Positions 22,486-35,187 of a DNA stretch of 64,000 bases are shown here, in pieces (the first letter of the stretch is position 1; each line of letters opens with the position of its first letter). The DNA comes from Laburnicola sp. R22_1 (taxonomy: Eukaryota > Ascomycota > Dothideomycetes > Pleosporales > Didymosphaeriaceae), in contig JACONQ010000003.1 of the NCBI GenBank assembly GCA_014281115.1, positions 930,001 through 994,000 of the forward strand, given 5' to 3'. The notes under the pieces were generated by a model. It searched no databases. It was given only the letters and a program-made list of their open reading frames with translations, and was not told the DNA's origin. The position numbers and the translations under genes are program-made.

Positions 22486-25400
22486 AATAATTAATAAATA
22501 ATAACTATTACGCTATACCCTATAAAGCTAACTTGCCTAATAACTACCTTTTAGTACTATTATAGTAAGGGTATAAGGCATAGAGCTAGGAAATTAGAGT
22601 TAGGCTATGAAGGTAATATAAAGATTAAAGTTTTATATATTTTATTTTACACTTTATCTTTTACCTAGCTTAGACTATACGCTAGCTTACACGCTATATA
22701 AAACTTACTACTTTAGGTCTATCTACTATACTCTTTCTATAACTCCTACTTTACTTAACCCTACTACTGCCTATACTATAGTAAGCTACTACTTTTTAAT
22801 CTAAAAAACTTCTAAAACGTTCTTTATATTCTCTCTACTTTTAGATAGTCCTAGAATAGATAATATAAAGAGGAATATTTACTTACACTTTGCTAATAAT
22901 AGTTTATATAACACTTATAATAGAATTTCTCTACTTTACTCTACTAGTAATTTGTTATTTATTAAGTAAGGAAAGTAACTAATAGTTACTCCTAAGACTA
23001 TTAGTTGCCTTTTTAGCCTTATAAAAAGAGGAGTATAGTTAAATTACTTAAAAAGGTCTACTCTAATAGAATTTCATATAATGCTCCTAAGTATAATTAA
23101 TATATTGCTATACTTAAAGTAGATTAGCTAGGTAATAAATTTTCGCTAATAGACTTTAAGTGGCTTACGCACTAAGACAAAGCTAAACTTAAAGCTACTA
23201 GAAAGTTTAGCGCATTTTTAGCGTAATTTAAACTAGACTAATTGCTTTAGTATAGCCTAAAAATAAAATAATTACTTACTACCAATTAGATTTAGGCTTA
23301 ATATTGCTTTTCTTAAGGCCTACTTCTAAAAGAGTTACTAGAATTAGTAACTAGGGCTATTATGAAGTCTAAAGACAACTCTAAGTAAGGGAGTATTATT
23401 TAAGCTTTATATAAGCGCGCTAATATATTTAAATAAGCTTTTATTATTCTTAAGGTATAGACACCTTATACTATAATATATACTATAGAGAAAGGATTCT
23501 AATTCTACTCTAATAGTACTAATAATATAGCTATTAAAGAGGACTTATTTACCTTTAATAAAGCTCTCCTTTTATTAAAAATACTTATAATCTGCAGTAC
23601 CACACTTATATACCTCTAAAAACCCTAGTTTAAAAATACCTAATCTACTATAAAGTTTACGCCACTCTTATATAATTAAGTAAAACTTATTCTATATAGT
23701 TATATCCTAATATACGCCCTAGCTAGCGTCCTAATATATACTCTATTATCTACTCTAGCTTATAGTACCTACTTTATAACTAGATAATACTCTTTACTAC
23801 TTTCTAGTCCGTAGATATATATATATTAAGCTTACTAATAGTGCCTAGATAAATATACCCTAAGGTAGACACGCTTTTACTACACTCTTTAGTATATCTA
23901 AGCTAGAACACTTTATAAAGCTACCTAATATTAATAAGTACTATAAAAAGGTTAACCTAGCCCTAGTATTAAAGATTAGCTAAAGAATATATGTAATAAA
24001 ATCTATGTAAATGTAGACTATTACTAAGACGATATTAATAAGGAAGATTAAGATAATTTTATAAAAGCTATTCTTAGCTGTATTAAAGGCGCGCCTTAAG
24101 AGATAGCATAAAATTAGTGTTAAATAGATTAGGCCCTCTAAAAAGATTATAGACTTAAAGCACTTTTTAAATTTTTAAAAAAAACTTATTATAATTTCTT
24201 TACTTTTTAATAGGCATATAAGACGTTTTATAAGCTTTTTCTCTTTAATAGAATAGACACCTAAATATTTCTATAGGCTTTTAAGAGCCTAGCTAGGAAA
24301 GATAGACTAGATATAAAGACCTAGAAGAATAAATTATAACTTAAGTTAACTAGAAGTCTTAAGTTAATACTTTAGAAAGAAATAAAAGATTATAATATTA
24401 ACTACCTAGTAATTAAACACTAAATAACTATAGCCAGCTACACTCTTTATAATAATAGTACAATAAATCCTTTCTAGGCATATATAAAAACTTCTTACAA
24501 AGTACTACTTTTAGAGTTAAAGCCCTTATATATAGTAACTAGAAAACAAACACCTTATTTTAAACTTACTCCTCTCTTTTTAACTTTTTATAATTAACCT
24601 AAAGTATAGTGTATAAAGTATAACGCCTACTTTAGCTATAGTAAAAAACTTAAAGGCCTACACTTACGCTACTGCCCTAAGGCAGCTATATAAGCAAATA
24701 TAAAAGTAGAGAATAATTTTAATGTAAATAAACTTAGTATTGTCTACTACTCTAATTTAGAGGCAGGTGATTTATTAGATAATAAGGCTTTAAATATACA
24801 CTACTAGACTACTCTAACCTAGTAGCTTATATAGAAGCTACTAACCTAATTAATCTAAACAAACTATAATTTTAACTACAAAATATAGATGCTAAACTAA
24901 AATTGCTATTTATAGGCAGTAAGATAGTAAGGATTTTTAAGCTATATAGAGGCCTCTAGCTAGTTATACTAGTGCAAATTAAATTCTAAGAGTTAGCTCT
25001 TGGGTTGCAAGCCTTAATAGACACTAGTGCTAGCACTTATAACTTTATTACTTTAAAGTATATAAAGACTATCTAAAAATAGCTTAAAGCTAAACTACTT
25101 TACCTAAAAATACTAATCCCCCTTAGAAACTTTATAGGGAAAAGAAGCGCAAAAGTAGACACCTATTTTATAGCTTAGCTTAATATTAATAAATATAGTA
25201 TTACTATATAGTTTATTTTTATATAATAGAGAACTATAATTTTATTATTAGTAGGAAATTTTTAAGTAAGCTAACTGCCTAGTTAATACTTAGAACTACT
25301 ACCTTTATTAGAAAAATAATAAGAATTTAATCCTTGCTAGTAACCTTATCCTACTATAAACTTTTCTACTACCTAACTATTCTTACTAGGATAACGCTAT

Positions 25401-26532
25401 TTAATAGAATGGCCTACTTAAAAATTAAACCTATATCTACTAAATATCTTATTTATTAAATGCTAACTAGAGTGTCTCTAAGAAAATCTCCATTTAGTTT
25501 TCTAGTTTTGCTATCTTAGTTATTAGAATATACTTAAAGGCTTACTAAAAACTAAGCTATAAGAACGCCTTTAATAAAGATAGTAGTGTTAAGGCTATTA
25601 AGCTACCTTTCTTAAATAAGAAACTATTAGACGATAAATTGCCTTTTAGTTACCCTATTCTTACTATCTAAGGAAGTTACTAGTAAAACTAGTCCCTAGA
25701 AATTATATAGTAGAATCTAGATCTTACCTCTAACTTTAGATCTAAAAACTATAAATCTACTTAGAGAAGCTAATTTATAGATTAGGCAGCTCTTACCTAT
25801 AGTATTAACTATTTAATTAAAACTACTCTAGCTAGAATAACTTAGGTTAGCACTCTTTTGCCCTACTAAATTACTAATCTGGAAGAAGAACTTAGTATTA
25901 CTTACTATAGTAATAGTCTTAAAAATTATAACACTGCCTATTATAGCAGCAAATTAGAAAATAAAAAGCCTACCTATTATAACAATCTTTCTAATAATCT
26001 TCCTAAATTTACTAACCTAATTAACTCTAAGTCTAACTCTCTATAGAACGAATGCTTAAATAATAAATTAGATAGTAAACTATCTAATAAAGTCTTATAA
26101 TACGCTAATAATTAGGAGCTGCCTTCTAACTATTAGCCCTTACTTTAATCTACTAGTTACCTAACTTATTCTACCTCTAGGAGCACCCTAAGCTATAGGT
26201 GTCCTTAGCTATCCCCTCTCTAGCTAGCTTACTACTAATTTAATAGCTTTCTAGCTATTATACGCATATAAAGTACCTATAGCTTTAGAAGCTACCCTAC
26301 TCTAGTTAAAAACTATATAGTTAAGTTAATATATTTTTTTACACTTTTTTATAGTACTAGAAAATATTATATAATACAATTGCGTCTATGCATAATAAAC
26401 TAACTAGAATTTTTTTAGCTAACTATATTTTTATATAGTGTTAGAGCTAAGAATACACTGTATTAGTAAAATACTAAACGCTAAGAGGTAGTTCCTAATC
26501 TAGCACTATTTTACTAATTTATCTTTAACTAT
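22486..26532 (+). mobile_element. Gy4: degraded retroelement with gag/protease-like sequence
   Basis: A plus-strand frame with RIP-type stops can be followed through much of this stretch. Near 24,606-24,675 it contains a damaged zinc-finger pattern, CIKYNAYF...LHLRYCPK, where the Tyr replaces an expected Cys. Near 25,018-25,045 LIDTSASTYNFI resembles a retroviral-type aspartic protease site (DT/S-A). Downstream to 26,480 is a long Ser/Asn/Tyr-rich frame with no domain I know. RT and integrase were not found here. Element E interrupts it at 26,533, and the reading may continue at 28,369. Family assignment is tentative. Confidence 0.5.
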
Positions 26533-28368
26533 TAACGTATTCTATTAGTAAGCCGGCCACTTTTTCTTAGCACAACTAACTTATATTATAACTCTTTAAT
26601 TTTATCGCTATTAAATAAGGAGCCTATATATATTATACTTATATCTAATTTAGAAAATATCTCTATATCTTTTCTATACGTTTACGCGTTGTGTCTAGTC
26701 TCCCTATAGTTTTTATAGCACTATAGAGCTAGTTAGACTCTTTCTTAATTACTACTACTATAAGCCTTCTTTAATTGCTAAGGCACCTATAACGCCTTAG
26801 TAGCTATCTGCGCTACTATAGTCCCATACTCTATAGTCCCACTCTACTAGATCCGCTTTCTTTTGCGTAATTTCTACTTAGTTATCACTACTAATTACTT
26901 ATTAAGCTTATAGACGCAGGCGGTTAAAAGAGCGTTCTAATATAGCATAAGTTTACTACTTGTTATAAGCTAAGAGAAGCCAGCCTAAGCTATAATAGGC
27001 AATTAAGTAAAAAAGTTACTTACTAGCTTTAACTAAAATCTAAACTTATACATATTACTTAGTGTTTTTAATTACCATAGCATCTCCTATAGTAGAGGTG
27101 CTAGTGGAGTACGCAGCTATACTTTAAGGCGATTTAATACTACCTACGCGTTAATAGGGACAAGGTCTAATGCCTTAAAGGCCTTATAATAGTTCTCCTC
27201 TATAAAAACATTAAAAAACGCGTCTTTAAAGGCTAGAAGGAAGCCTTCCTTATTAATATAGAAGACGCGCCTGTGTACTAAGTCTCTAATACGCTAAGAG
27301 TACTTATGCTTTAATAGCAAGAAGCAGACTATATTAAGTAGCTAGAGGATATATAATAAGTAAGGTGGCATATAGAGGGGAAGAATCTTATTTTTAAGGT
27401 AGTAGTTCTTCAAATCCTAGTTAAGGTGGCTCTTATAGCCATCTAAAATAAGTAGCCTATACCCCTTCACCTAGCGCGCCTTTATATACCCGTTAAAATG
27501 CTTTAACCACTCTTAACTAAGCACGTTATTAGTCTAGCTATTCTTAGAGACTAAAAGCTTCTAATTACATAGTATATCTATCTTCTTATACTATATAGAA
27601 ATATAAACGCGTCCTTTATAGATAATAAAAGGTAGAGTTATATACCTAGTAGCGTAGATACTATAAATAATAGTAATTCACTTATAATCACCTGGCTAAA
27701 TAAGCTTAAGTTAAGCACGTCTCTCTGCGCCTATAACAATCTTTATTAAGCTAATAACGCCTATCTAGAAGCTAGTCTTGCTAAAGTTGTACACATTGTT
27801 ATTATAGACGCTATACTTAGCCTTAGTATCCTCTACTAGCTTAAACCACGCGCTAATTATCTCTAGATCCTCCTAGAGTATTCTCTAGCAGTCTTTAGCT
27901 TAATTAAAGGCTATTTTAAGCTCGGCTAAGCGCGTTACAAAGTGCTCAGTCTAGTACTTACTAATAGGCTAGCCACTACGTATACCTAGTAGTTTGTTAG
28001 CTATATCTTCTACCTTATACAGCTAGGGCGTAAATTCTTACAAATTAAGATTAAGGATATATTAGATAATTATCTACTCTTTAGTTATAGTAAGTTTCTA
28101 AATCCCTAGTTAAGTTTAGACGCGTAGAGTAATTCTATAAAGCTAATTAGAGAGGCGCTAGTGTTTAATATTAAAGGCAGCAGCTACGCGTTATAGGCTT
28201 TAAATTTAGCTAGAAGTATAGGCCTTAAAAGTAAGGTTAATTCTGCCTTCTTAGTTAACTAATATCGCATTGTATTATAGAGACATATTAGAGTTACTAA
28301 AGTGTTAGTTATGCTAAGAAAAAGTGGCCGGCTTACTAATGTGGCCGGCTTACTAATATAATACATTA
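26533..28368 (-). mobile_element. E: pogo-like transposon in Gy4
   Basis: 1,836 bp including TA at both sides. Ends are inverted repeats, (TA)ACGTATTCTATTAGTAAG on the left and its counterpart on the right. They carry the GC-rich block AAGCCGGCCAC. The right end has that block twice, with GTGGCCGGCTTACT starting at 28,324 and 28,341, 17 bp apart; the left end has it once. The terminal sequence resembles that of element H (ACATATTCTATTAGTA). Confidence 0.88.
26880..28286 (-). pseudogene. E transposase pseudogene (CENP-B/pogo type)
   Basis: Starts at the complement of 28,284-28,286. Reading TAA/TAG as Gln or Trp gives a protein co-linear with the H transposase: EGRINLTFKAY near the start, WFKLVEDTKAKYS, IIYKGRVYI, LLILDGYKSHLN and YINKEGFLLAFKDAFFNVF. 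The second catalytic Asp (LILDG) is kept. The first site reads NFSKTSF and the third LLNIVCF, so Asp is lost at both. The C-terminus is hard to follow and the end is approximate. Heavily RIP-mutated. Confidence 0.8.
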
Positions 28369-29600
28369 TTAATAATATTTCTATTAGAAAGAGAAATATT
28401 ATAGACCTTTTAGTATACGGTATAACGCTATAAGGAAAAGCTATAGGTGTGCTAAAAACGCATTAAAAAAGGTAAAGCAGCTTAGAGACAGATAGGTTAG
28501 ACTAGAAACTATTTATTAGCACGTGTAAATCGATCCCTCCTACTAGAGGCAGTTAATTATAAGATATACTAGATACTAAAGTAATAATATAACGCATAAT
28601 TGCCTACGCAAACATAATATAAAATTTATAACTAGAGATTAAGTGTTTATCTATCCACTATATAATATATTTAATTGTCGCGCAAGACCTTAAGATTGCT
28701 ATGTCTATTCCTTGCCCTAAAGACGCTAGTGCTATTGCCACCAGACGTGTAGTATCGCGCCCCTATCTAGGAGACGCAAACAACAACGCAGCCAGATACA
28801 ATATAGCTAGGTATAATAGCTAGACGCCACTTAATATTAAAAACTATATAGTCTATACTAAGGACCTATACAGTAAGTAGATAGCTGCCATAGAATTAGA
28901 TTGCTATATTAAGCAGAATACAGATATTAGTAAGCAGAAGCCTAGAATTAAAGATAGAATAAGTCTTAAAATATAGATTACTCTATACTAGTTTGGGTAT
29001 AAGGTGCTTACAACTATTAAGAATAAAAACTAAAAGAATATAGACATTTTTATAAAGTAAGAGTCTAGGCTAGTAGCTATATACTACTACGTAGCTTATA
29101 GAAGTAATTACTACTAAGCGCCACAAGTAATATTAGATCTCTAATTAATAGCTTATTACTTCTATAATAATAGCTATACTAAGTAGGTGCTAGAGGTATA
29201 GAGGATATATAGATACGCGCTTATACTATAGGATTTCTATAGAAGATAGATAGAGTAATAGCTAGGTATCTAGAGATTAATAGATTAATAGGTTATTAGT
29301 AAAGAATAGTAGAGTACTATTTAGTATTAGGAGTAAGCGCGCGCGCAATTTATTATATATTATAGTAGCGATAAAGTATACATCTAGAGGTTTTAAGTAG
29401 TAGATTGTCTAGTAACGTAGTAGAAGGTTAAAAGGTAGGTGTTAATTATCTAGTAACGTAGTAAGTAAGCGAGCAAGTTAGGGTGTTATTGTTATAAGTT
29501 TATTATCTTAAAAGCTGGGGGGAGAACGTTAGTAAAACTTTAATGCGCTCCGGTCCTAGGGCTTGGCGCTCGCACGTGACGTTACGTTACGTGGGCGTTA
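28369..29600 (+). other. Degraded coding-like DNA, probable continuation of Gy4
   Basis: Directly after element E the plus frame continues with few indels. A relatively clean stretch starts at 28,700 (MSIPCPKDASAIATRRVV) and can be followed, with TAG/TAA bridged, to about 29,400. I do not recognise the protein. A G-run (GGGGGGAGAACG near 29,518) could be a polypurine tract before an LTR, but no partner LTR was found. A CG-rich palindromic patch (ACGTGACGTTACGTTACGTG) lies at about 29,575. Confidence 0.4.
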
Positions 29601-31860
29601 GTAACGCAATAAAAAAAAGCAGTAATTAAACGTAGTGGGACCACTTAAAAACTAATAAGTGGAGGCAGTTTATACTTCTACCTAAGAGAGTTAGCCTCTA
29701 TATTAGCCTCTAGTATATATAGCTTATAAGCGTACTAATAAGTAAGAGTAATAATAAAATTATAAAGTGTCTAGGGGCTATAAAGAATATTAGTAGAAAT
29801 AGACTAATATATAAAAGTATTAATATAAATAACTAAAATAACTATATAAGTAAGTTTTATAGTATAATTTATATCTAATTATATATATACTAATCCTTAG
29901 GTAGGGAGCTAGTTTGCTTAAATAAACTTAGTGTTTATATAGATAGTATTAGATCTTACTAAGTAAAAGCTATATTTACTTTTTAGTAAGGGGGTAGAGT
30001 CTTATAAGTTATAAATAGAATATACCTTTAGATAATTTATAAATATAAGAATAGAAATATATTATCTTTCTACTTATTTAGTAATAGTAAGCAAAAGTAA
30101 TAGCTTCCCTATAGCGCTATAAGCAAGTATATTTAAGGTTTTTATATTTTTATCTTCTTAGCTAGTAGTAATACATTTAAAAAAGTTTATAAAGTTATAG
30201 GTAGACATTTATTAAATCTATAAATATAAGAATTGCCTATATATATAGCCGCTAAACTAACTATAGTAATATAAGTAAACAATTTAACATTAGGCCTACT
30301 AATACTAACTATAAGACCTTTATACCTACGCGTACATATTCTTAACACTAAACCTACCTTCCTATTATATCTCTAAAAAACTCGCTAACTATAGCCAAAA
30401 AGCCTATATCCTTTACGTAAATCCTTCTCGCGCGTACACACCTACTATTTATAGTAGAAAACCTTTATAGTAAACGCGTTATTAAGTAGCCCCTTTAGAT
30501 TTGCGCCTCTAGTTCTATACCCTCTACCTACGCTATCTATTAACGTGCCCTTAACACTTACTAAGAAAAAGCTTATAAGAGAAGTAAGTTAAAACTATAC
30601 CTACTATTACTAAAAACTCTATAGTTACTCTACTATAACACTAATCTATAATACTATATTTAGAATATAAAGTTTTACTATATATAGCTTAACACATATA
30701 ATTAATATCTATAATAGTAGAATTATTTATTTCTACTTTAATACTATATTATAGCGTCTGGAATTTAGTTAATTTTCGCCTTAGAAAGGGCACTATTCCT
30801 ATTTGGAATTTTAACAACAATGCTAAGCCTATGTAAAATTTTAACAATAACGCTAAACCTATATAGGCTCTTTTGTTACCCCTTTTCTATAGCTCCTTAA
30901 GACACTTTAACTACTCTATTAACATCTCTAATTTATAGCTATATTACTATGTTAGCGCTAGCTATAGGTAAACTTAAGAAATAAGGCTAGCTATCTAAGT
31001 ATAGTTTTATAAAAGAGAAGAAGGCCGCGAATATATATAGATAACGCGCTTAGAAATAAGACAAGACTATATTAGGTTAAAAGGTGCAAACTAAAGCATA
31101 TTAAGCTAAAGGCCTAGGCTAGTCTATATTCTTTTAGCTAACCTTAGTATATCTTAACTTAGATAGGCTATTTATACTTAGAAGTAGAGTAAGTACTAGT
31201 TAAACTAGTCTTAAAGATATAGTATAATATAGAAACTAAGACTTTAAAGGATTTCTCCTACTACTTAGTCCTTTAGACAGTCCTCTACTAGACTCTATAT
31301 CTACTAGAATTAATAACGCTCTTTATTAATCTATAACAACTATTAAAATAATTGCTAGCACTAGAGGCTCAAAAAAGTAGAGCGCGAATCTATTAAAATT
31401 ATAAGCAATAAAACAATTAATATTAATAAATATAGAAATAAAGGCATAGCTATTAATAAAGAGACTAAATAGATAGATAAGCTTACAGATTAATTAGTAG
31501 ATAACTAGTTTAATATTATAGATATTGCAAGCATTACTATTAGCAATCTTAAGAAGAGTATATAGAAAATTATCTAAATTATATTAGTCTTAAGGAATAT
31601 CTAGATAGAGTTAGAGAAGAAGTTGTCTATCTAAATATACTAGAGTTAAAGACTATAATAACCCATAAATATAACTTTGCCAGCTAGATAAGCGAAGGAT
31701 CTAGGCGCTACCTACTACTAGGCTAATGCTTATTAGAACTTTAATTAAGATTTCTAATTTCTATCTATACTCTAATTAATCTTTATTAAATTTCTAAAAA
31801 ATAGCTATATACACACGTATTTCTAACCGTCTATAATAGTGTTATATTAAATCTACTATT
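29601..31860. other. AT-rich DNA, no gene recognised
   Basis: RIP-type composition with nothing identifiable. Short direct repeats occur (AATTTTAACAA...GCTAA twice near 30,808-30,870). The stretch from about 31,480 to 31,760 has coding-like spacing of stops, but I cannot name it. Confidence 0.35.
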
Positions 31861-32618
31861 ATGATAAAGAGTAGCGTTATAGGCAAGTTATTTAAGCATT
31901 TGCCTAAGTATTTATTAGTAGTTTGTAGAGAATATAGGTATAATATTTTATCTAGTTATATTTAGAATTATTTGTAATATTATTACTAGATTATCTATAA
32001 GAAAGCTAAATTAGTAGCAACTAAGGTTAATAGTTAGGCTAGATTAATATAGTATACTAGTGAGCTAGAGGTGTCCTATTAAACTATTAAGCCTATTAGC
32101 TAGTTACTAGTATACACAGACGAGTTAATATTCCAATTAAAACTAAATTAATACTGCTAGATCTTTTAAAGCATAGAGGTAATAAGGAAATATTAGTAAA
32201 AGGTGTATAATTAGTTACTAGCAGGCAAAGGTAACTATCTAAGTTAATTAGAGGCGAAGAAGATACGCGACCGCATTAGTAATAGTTCCTAGATTGTCTA
32301 TTACTAGTAATTTTTTATTTAGGATCAGAGGTTGTAGTATTTTAAGGTATAGCAGCCTAGCGAAGGCGGCCCTAATACTATACCTATAGACAGTAATATA
32401 GCATAGGCATAGATAGGCAAATAAATAGCTAAGGTGTAGGAGAATATTAAGAGGCGGGCGCAGAACACTATTTAAGATAGCGAAAGAGATAAGGTAAACC
32501 TATAGTTAGAGTAGACTTAATAGCTACTATATTTAGTAGATAAAAAGGCCTAATTTATTAGCGTATATTAAAGAGCCTATTACTAACACTAACTCTAGGA
32601 AAGATAAGACGGCAAAGC

Positions 32619-33573
32619 TATACTAGAAAAGTTTTTTCTAAAGAGACTACTTAACTATGCGCAGACGTGCGTAAACATGCGCATACTTACATATTTTTGC
32701 ATAAGTAATTTACTAGTATAAAAATGCTTAGAGATGCGCAAATATGCGCAGACTTGCGTAGATATATATAAATAGTTTAAATAAGTAATTCTTTTAAAGC
32801 TTTATAACTTTTTTACTAGTAAAGCTATAATTTTAATTTTTATATAGATTTATAGAGAAAATACTAGTATTTAATTATTTAATTTAAAAATACTATTTTT
32901 ATTACTTAATAAGTTAGTAATTGAAAACAACTCTTTATTTGCTAGTTTTTATATATATTACGTAATCCTATTATCTAAATATATAGTACTAATAAAATAG
33001 TACATAAAATTTTAAAAAGATTTTAATAAAAATAAAGCAGTTAAAAAGTTATTAAAGTTTATACTTTTTTAAATAGTGTTCTTTGCCAAACCACTAATTT
33101 TCGCCTAATCTAATTCTTTTAAATAATTATAAAACTATAATTTTTCTATTTTTAAACCTATAAAATCTAGAATTTAGAATTAGGTAGAAGTTTTATATAA
33201 TACGCCAGTAATTAGTACTATTATATTAACCAGTAATTACTATCTAGTAAGAGGCTTTAACTTTATACTTTAAGAAATCTTTTTTAAAAGCTTACTAAGC
33301 AGCTTACTAAGTAGCTTACTAAGCTTTTTTAAATTCTAGCTAATTAGAGAGCTTTATTTGCTAATTAATTAGCATTATTTAAATAGCATAGGTGCTATAG
33401 GTGCCCTAGGTGCACTAGCAATATAGGTGCGCATTTTTATATAATCTTACGTATATGCACACTAAAAAAAGTAGTATTATAGGTGCGCTTAGAGCGCTTT
33501 TAGTGCGTAGATATATATAAAGTTGCCTAGGTGCTATAGATACATACGCGCGCTTAAAAAAAATTCTAATATA
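32619..33573. mobile_element. S element copy 2, inside the TLH gene
   Basis: About 950 bp, the full-length relative of S copy 1 without P1. It lies between TA dinucleotides. Removing it together with one TA rejoins the TLH frame (TNSRKDKTAKL then EVAIWATIDR), which fixes its ends at 32,621-33,571. The right end reads TATTAGAATTT on the complement where copy 1 has CATCAGGAAAA; the changes are C-to-T and G-to-A. The decamer array of TGCGCA variants is present but decayed (ATGCGCAAATATGCGCAGAC near 32,733). No coding capacity. Confidence 0.87.
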
Positions 33574-35187
33574 GTAGAAGTAGCAATTTAGGCGACTATA
33601 GATAGGTTAGCGTAGTTTAGCTAGACGTTTATTATCTACTATATTAGCGTGTTTATTTAATTAGAGGTAATCTAAATAAAAAAGCACTAGATATAGTTCT
33701 AGCTATTATAGCTATATATAGATAAGAATGCTATTATTAAGCACACGCAGCTATAGTAGTAAATATTAATTTTTTTACACGTATATAGAAGAAGTATGCG
33801 TAAAAAAGCCAAAAGAACTAGTTTACGCGCTAATAGTAGAAGGCATAGAAGGTGTTAGTCTAATAGGTAAAAAAGGGAGTAAAAGGAGAGGAGATAGATA
33901 AAGAACATATAGAGGAAGCAATAGAAGATATAGATAAGAAGATAATAAATAAGTTAATAGAGAATATAAATAAGTTAATAGAAAAGAGAGACGCTAAAGA
34001 GAAGTAGCGATAGACAGAAGATGCTAAGCATAATAAGCCTAAGAAATTATTAAAAATCTAAAAGGTATATTTAGAGTTTTATATTACATTATTAAACTAG
34101 TCTATTATATATAAGAAGTATAATAGCCTATTAGTATATGCGTTAGCGGTATTAGGCATTAAGAAGAACAGATAGAAGGACCCTAAGTAGTATCCGCTAA
34201 TATTATTAGTAGTTATTAAAGTGGCCTATTTTATAGTTATATAATAGGCGTTAGAGTTATCTAAGCTATTAGATAAGAATAAGAATAAGTTTAATAATAA
34301 CAACGCATATAAGAGCGATAGTAGCTACCTACGCCTACACTAGCTAAAGGGGTGTTTATAGTTTATATAAGAGATAATAAATAGGTTTATAGTGTAAGGT
34401 AGCAATAAATCTATATAGTAGATATTAGATTTATAAATATATAGGTTAAAGATCTATTACAATATTATACTACGTAGGTATATTAAGTAGATAGGTAGTA
34501 ATAAGTTATTATATAAAGGGTTATAGTTTACTATAGCGCAGTTCTATAGTATAGTATATAGATTAATAACTAAAAGCTAGCGGTTATTAATAGAGGAGTT
34601 AATATTTAGTAGTAGTAAGACTACTAAGCCTATACCTAGCGTTCTATAGGAGGGCATAAAAACAACCTAACTAACAAGCAGTCTAGATAGAATTTTTTAA
34701 AGGACTATTGCATTCGCTTGCCTATAGATAAAGAGAGGTAGTTATTTTAGTAAGTAGAGAAAGATGCCAGCATTTAGGATAGGTTTATAAAGCTAGAAAC
34801 CTATTTTAAAGTAGACTAAGAGGCTATTAAGTAGTATATAGGGCGCGTTGTTAAGTTCTAGAAGAAGTTGGCTATATTAATATATATTATAGGTAGACAG
34901 CTAGTAAGAGGACCTAAGATATTAAGTGTTCGGCACAGTAATACTATTAGATGGGGGCACTATAATATATTTATTAAGGATAGTATAGTAGTGTTTATAA
35001 TGCGGTACTATAAGAAATATAATATTAGCAATAATATTAAGATTATTTATTAATATTTGCCACGTAAGGTAGGCAAGTTAGTAGTATAGTATTTATAACA
35101 TACTTTACACTCGAGTTAATTATTCTATTAAGTTAATTACTTTGCTAATACTTTACTAAAACGTACTATTAGTAATAGTACAACGTA

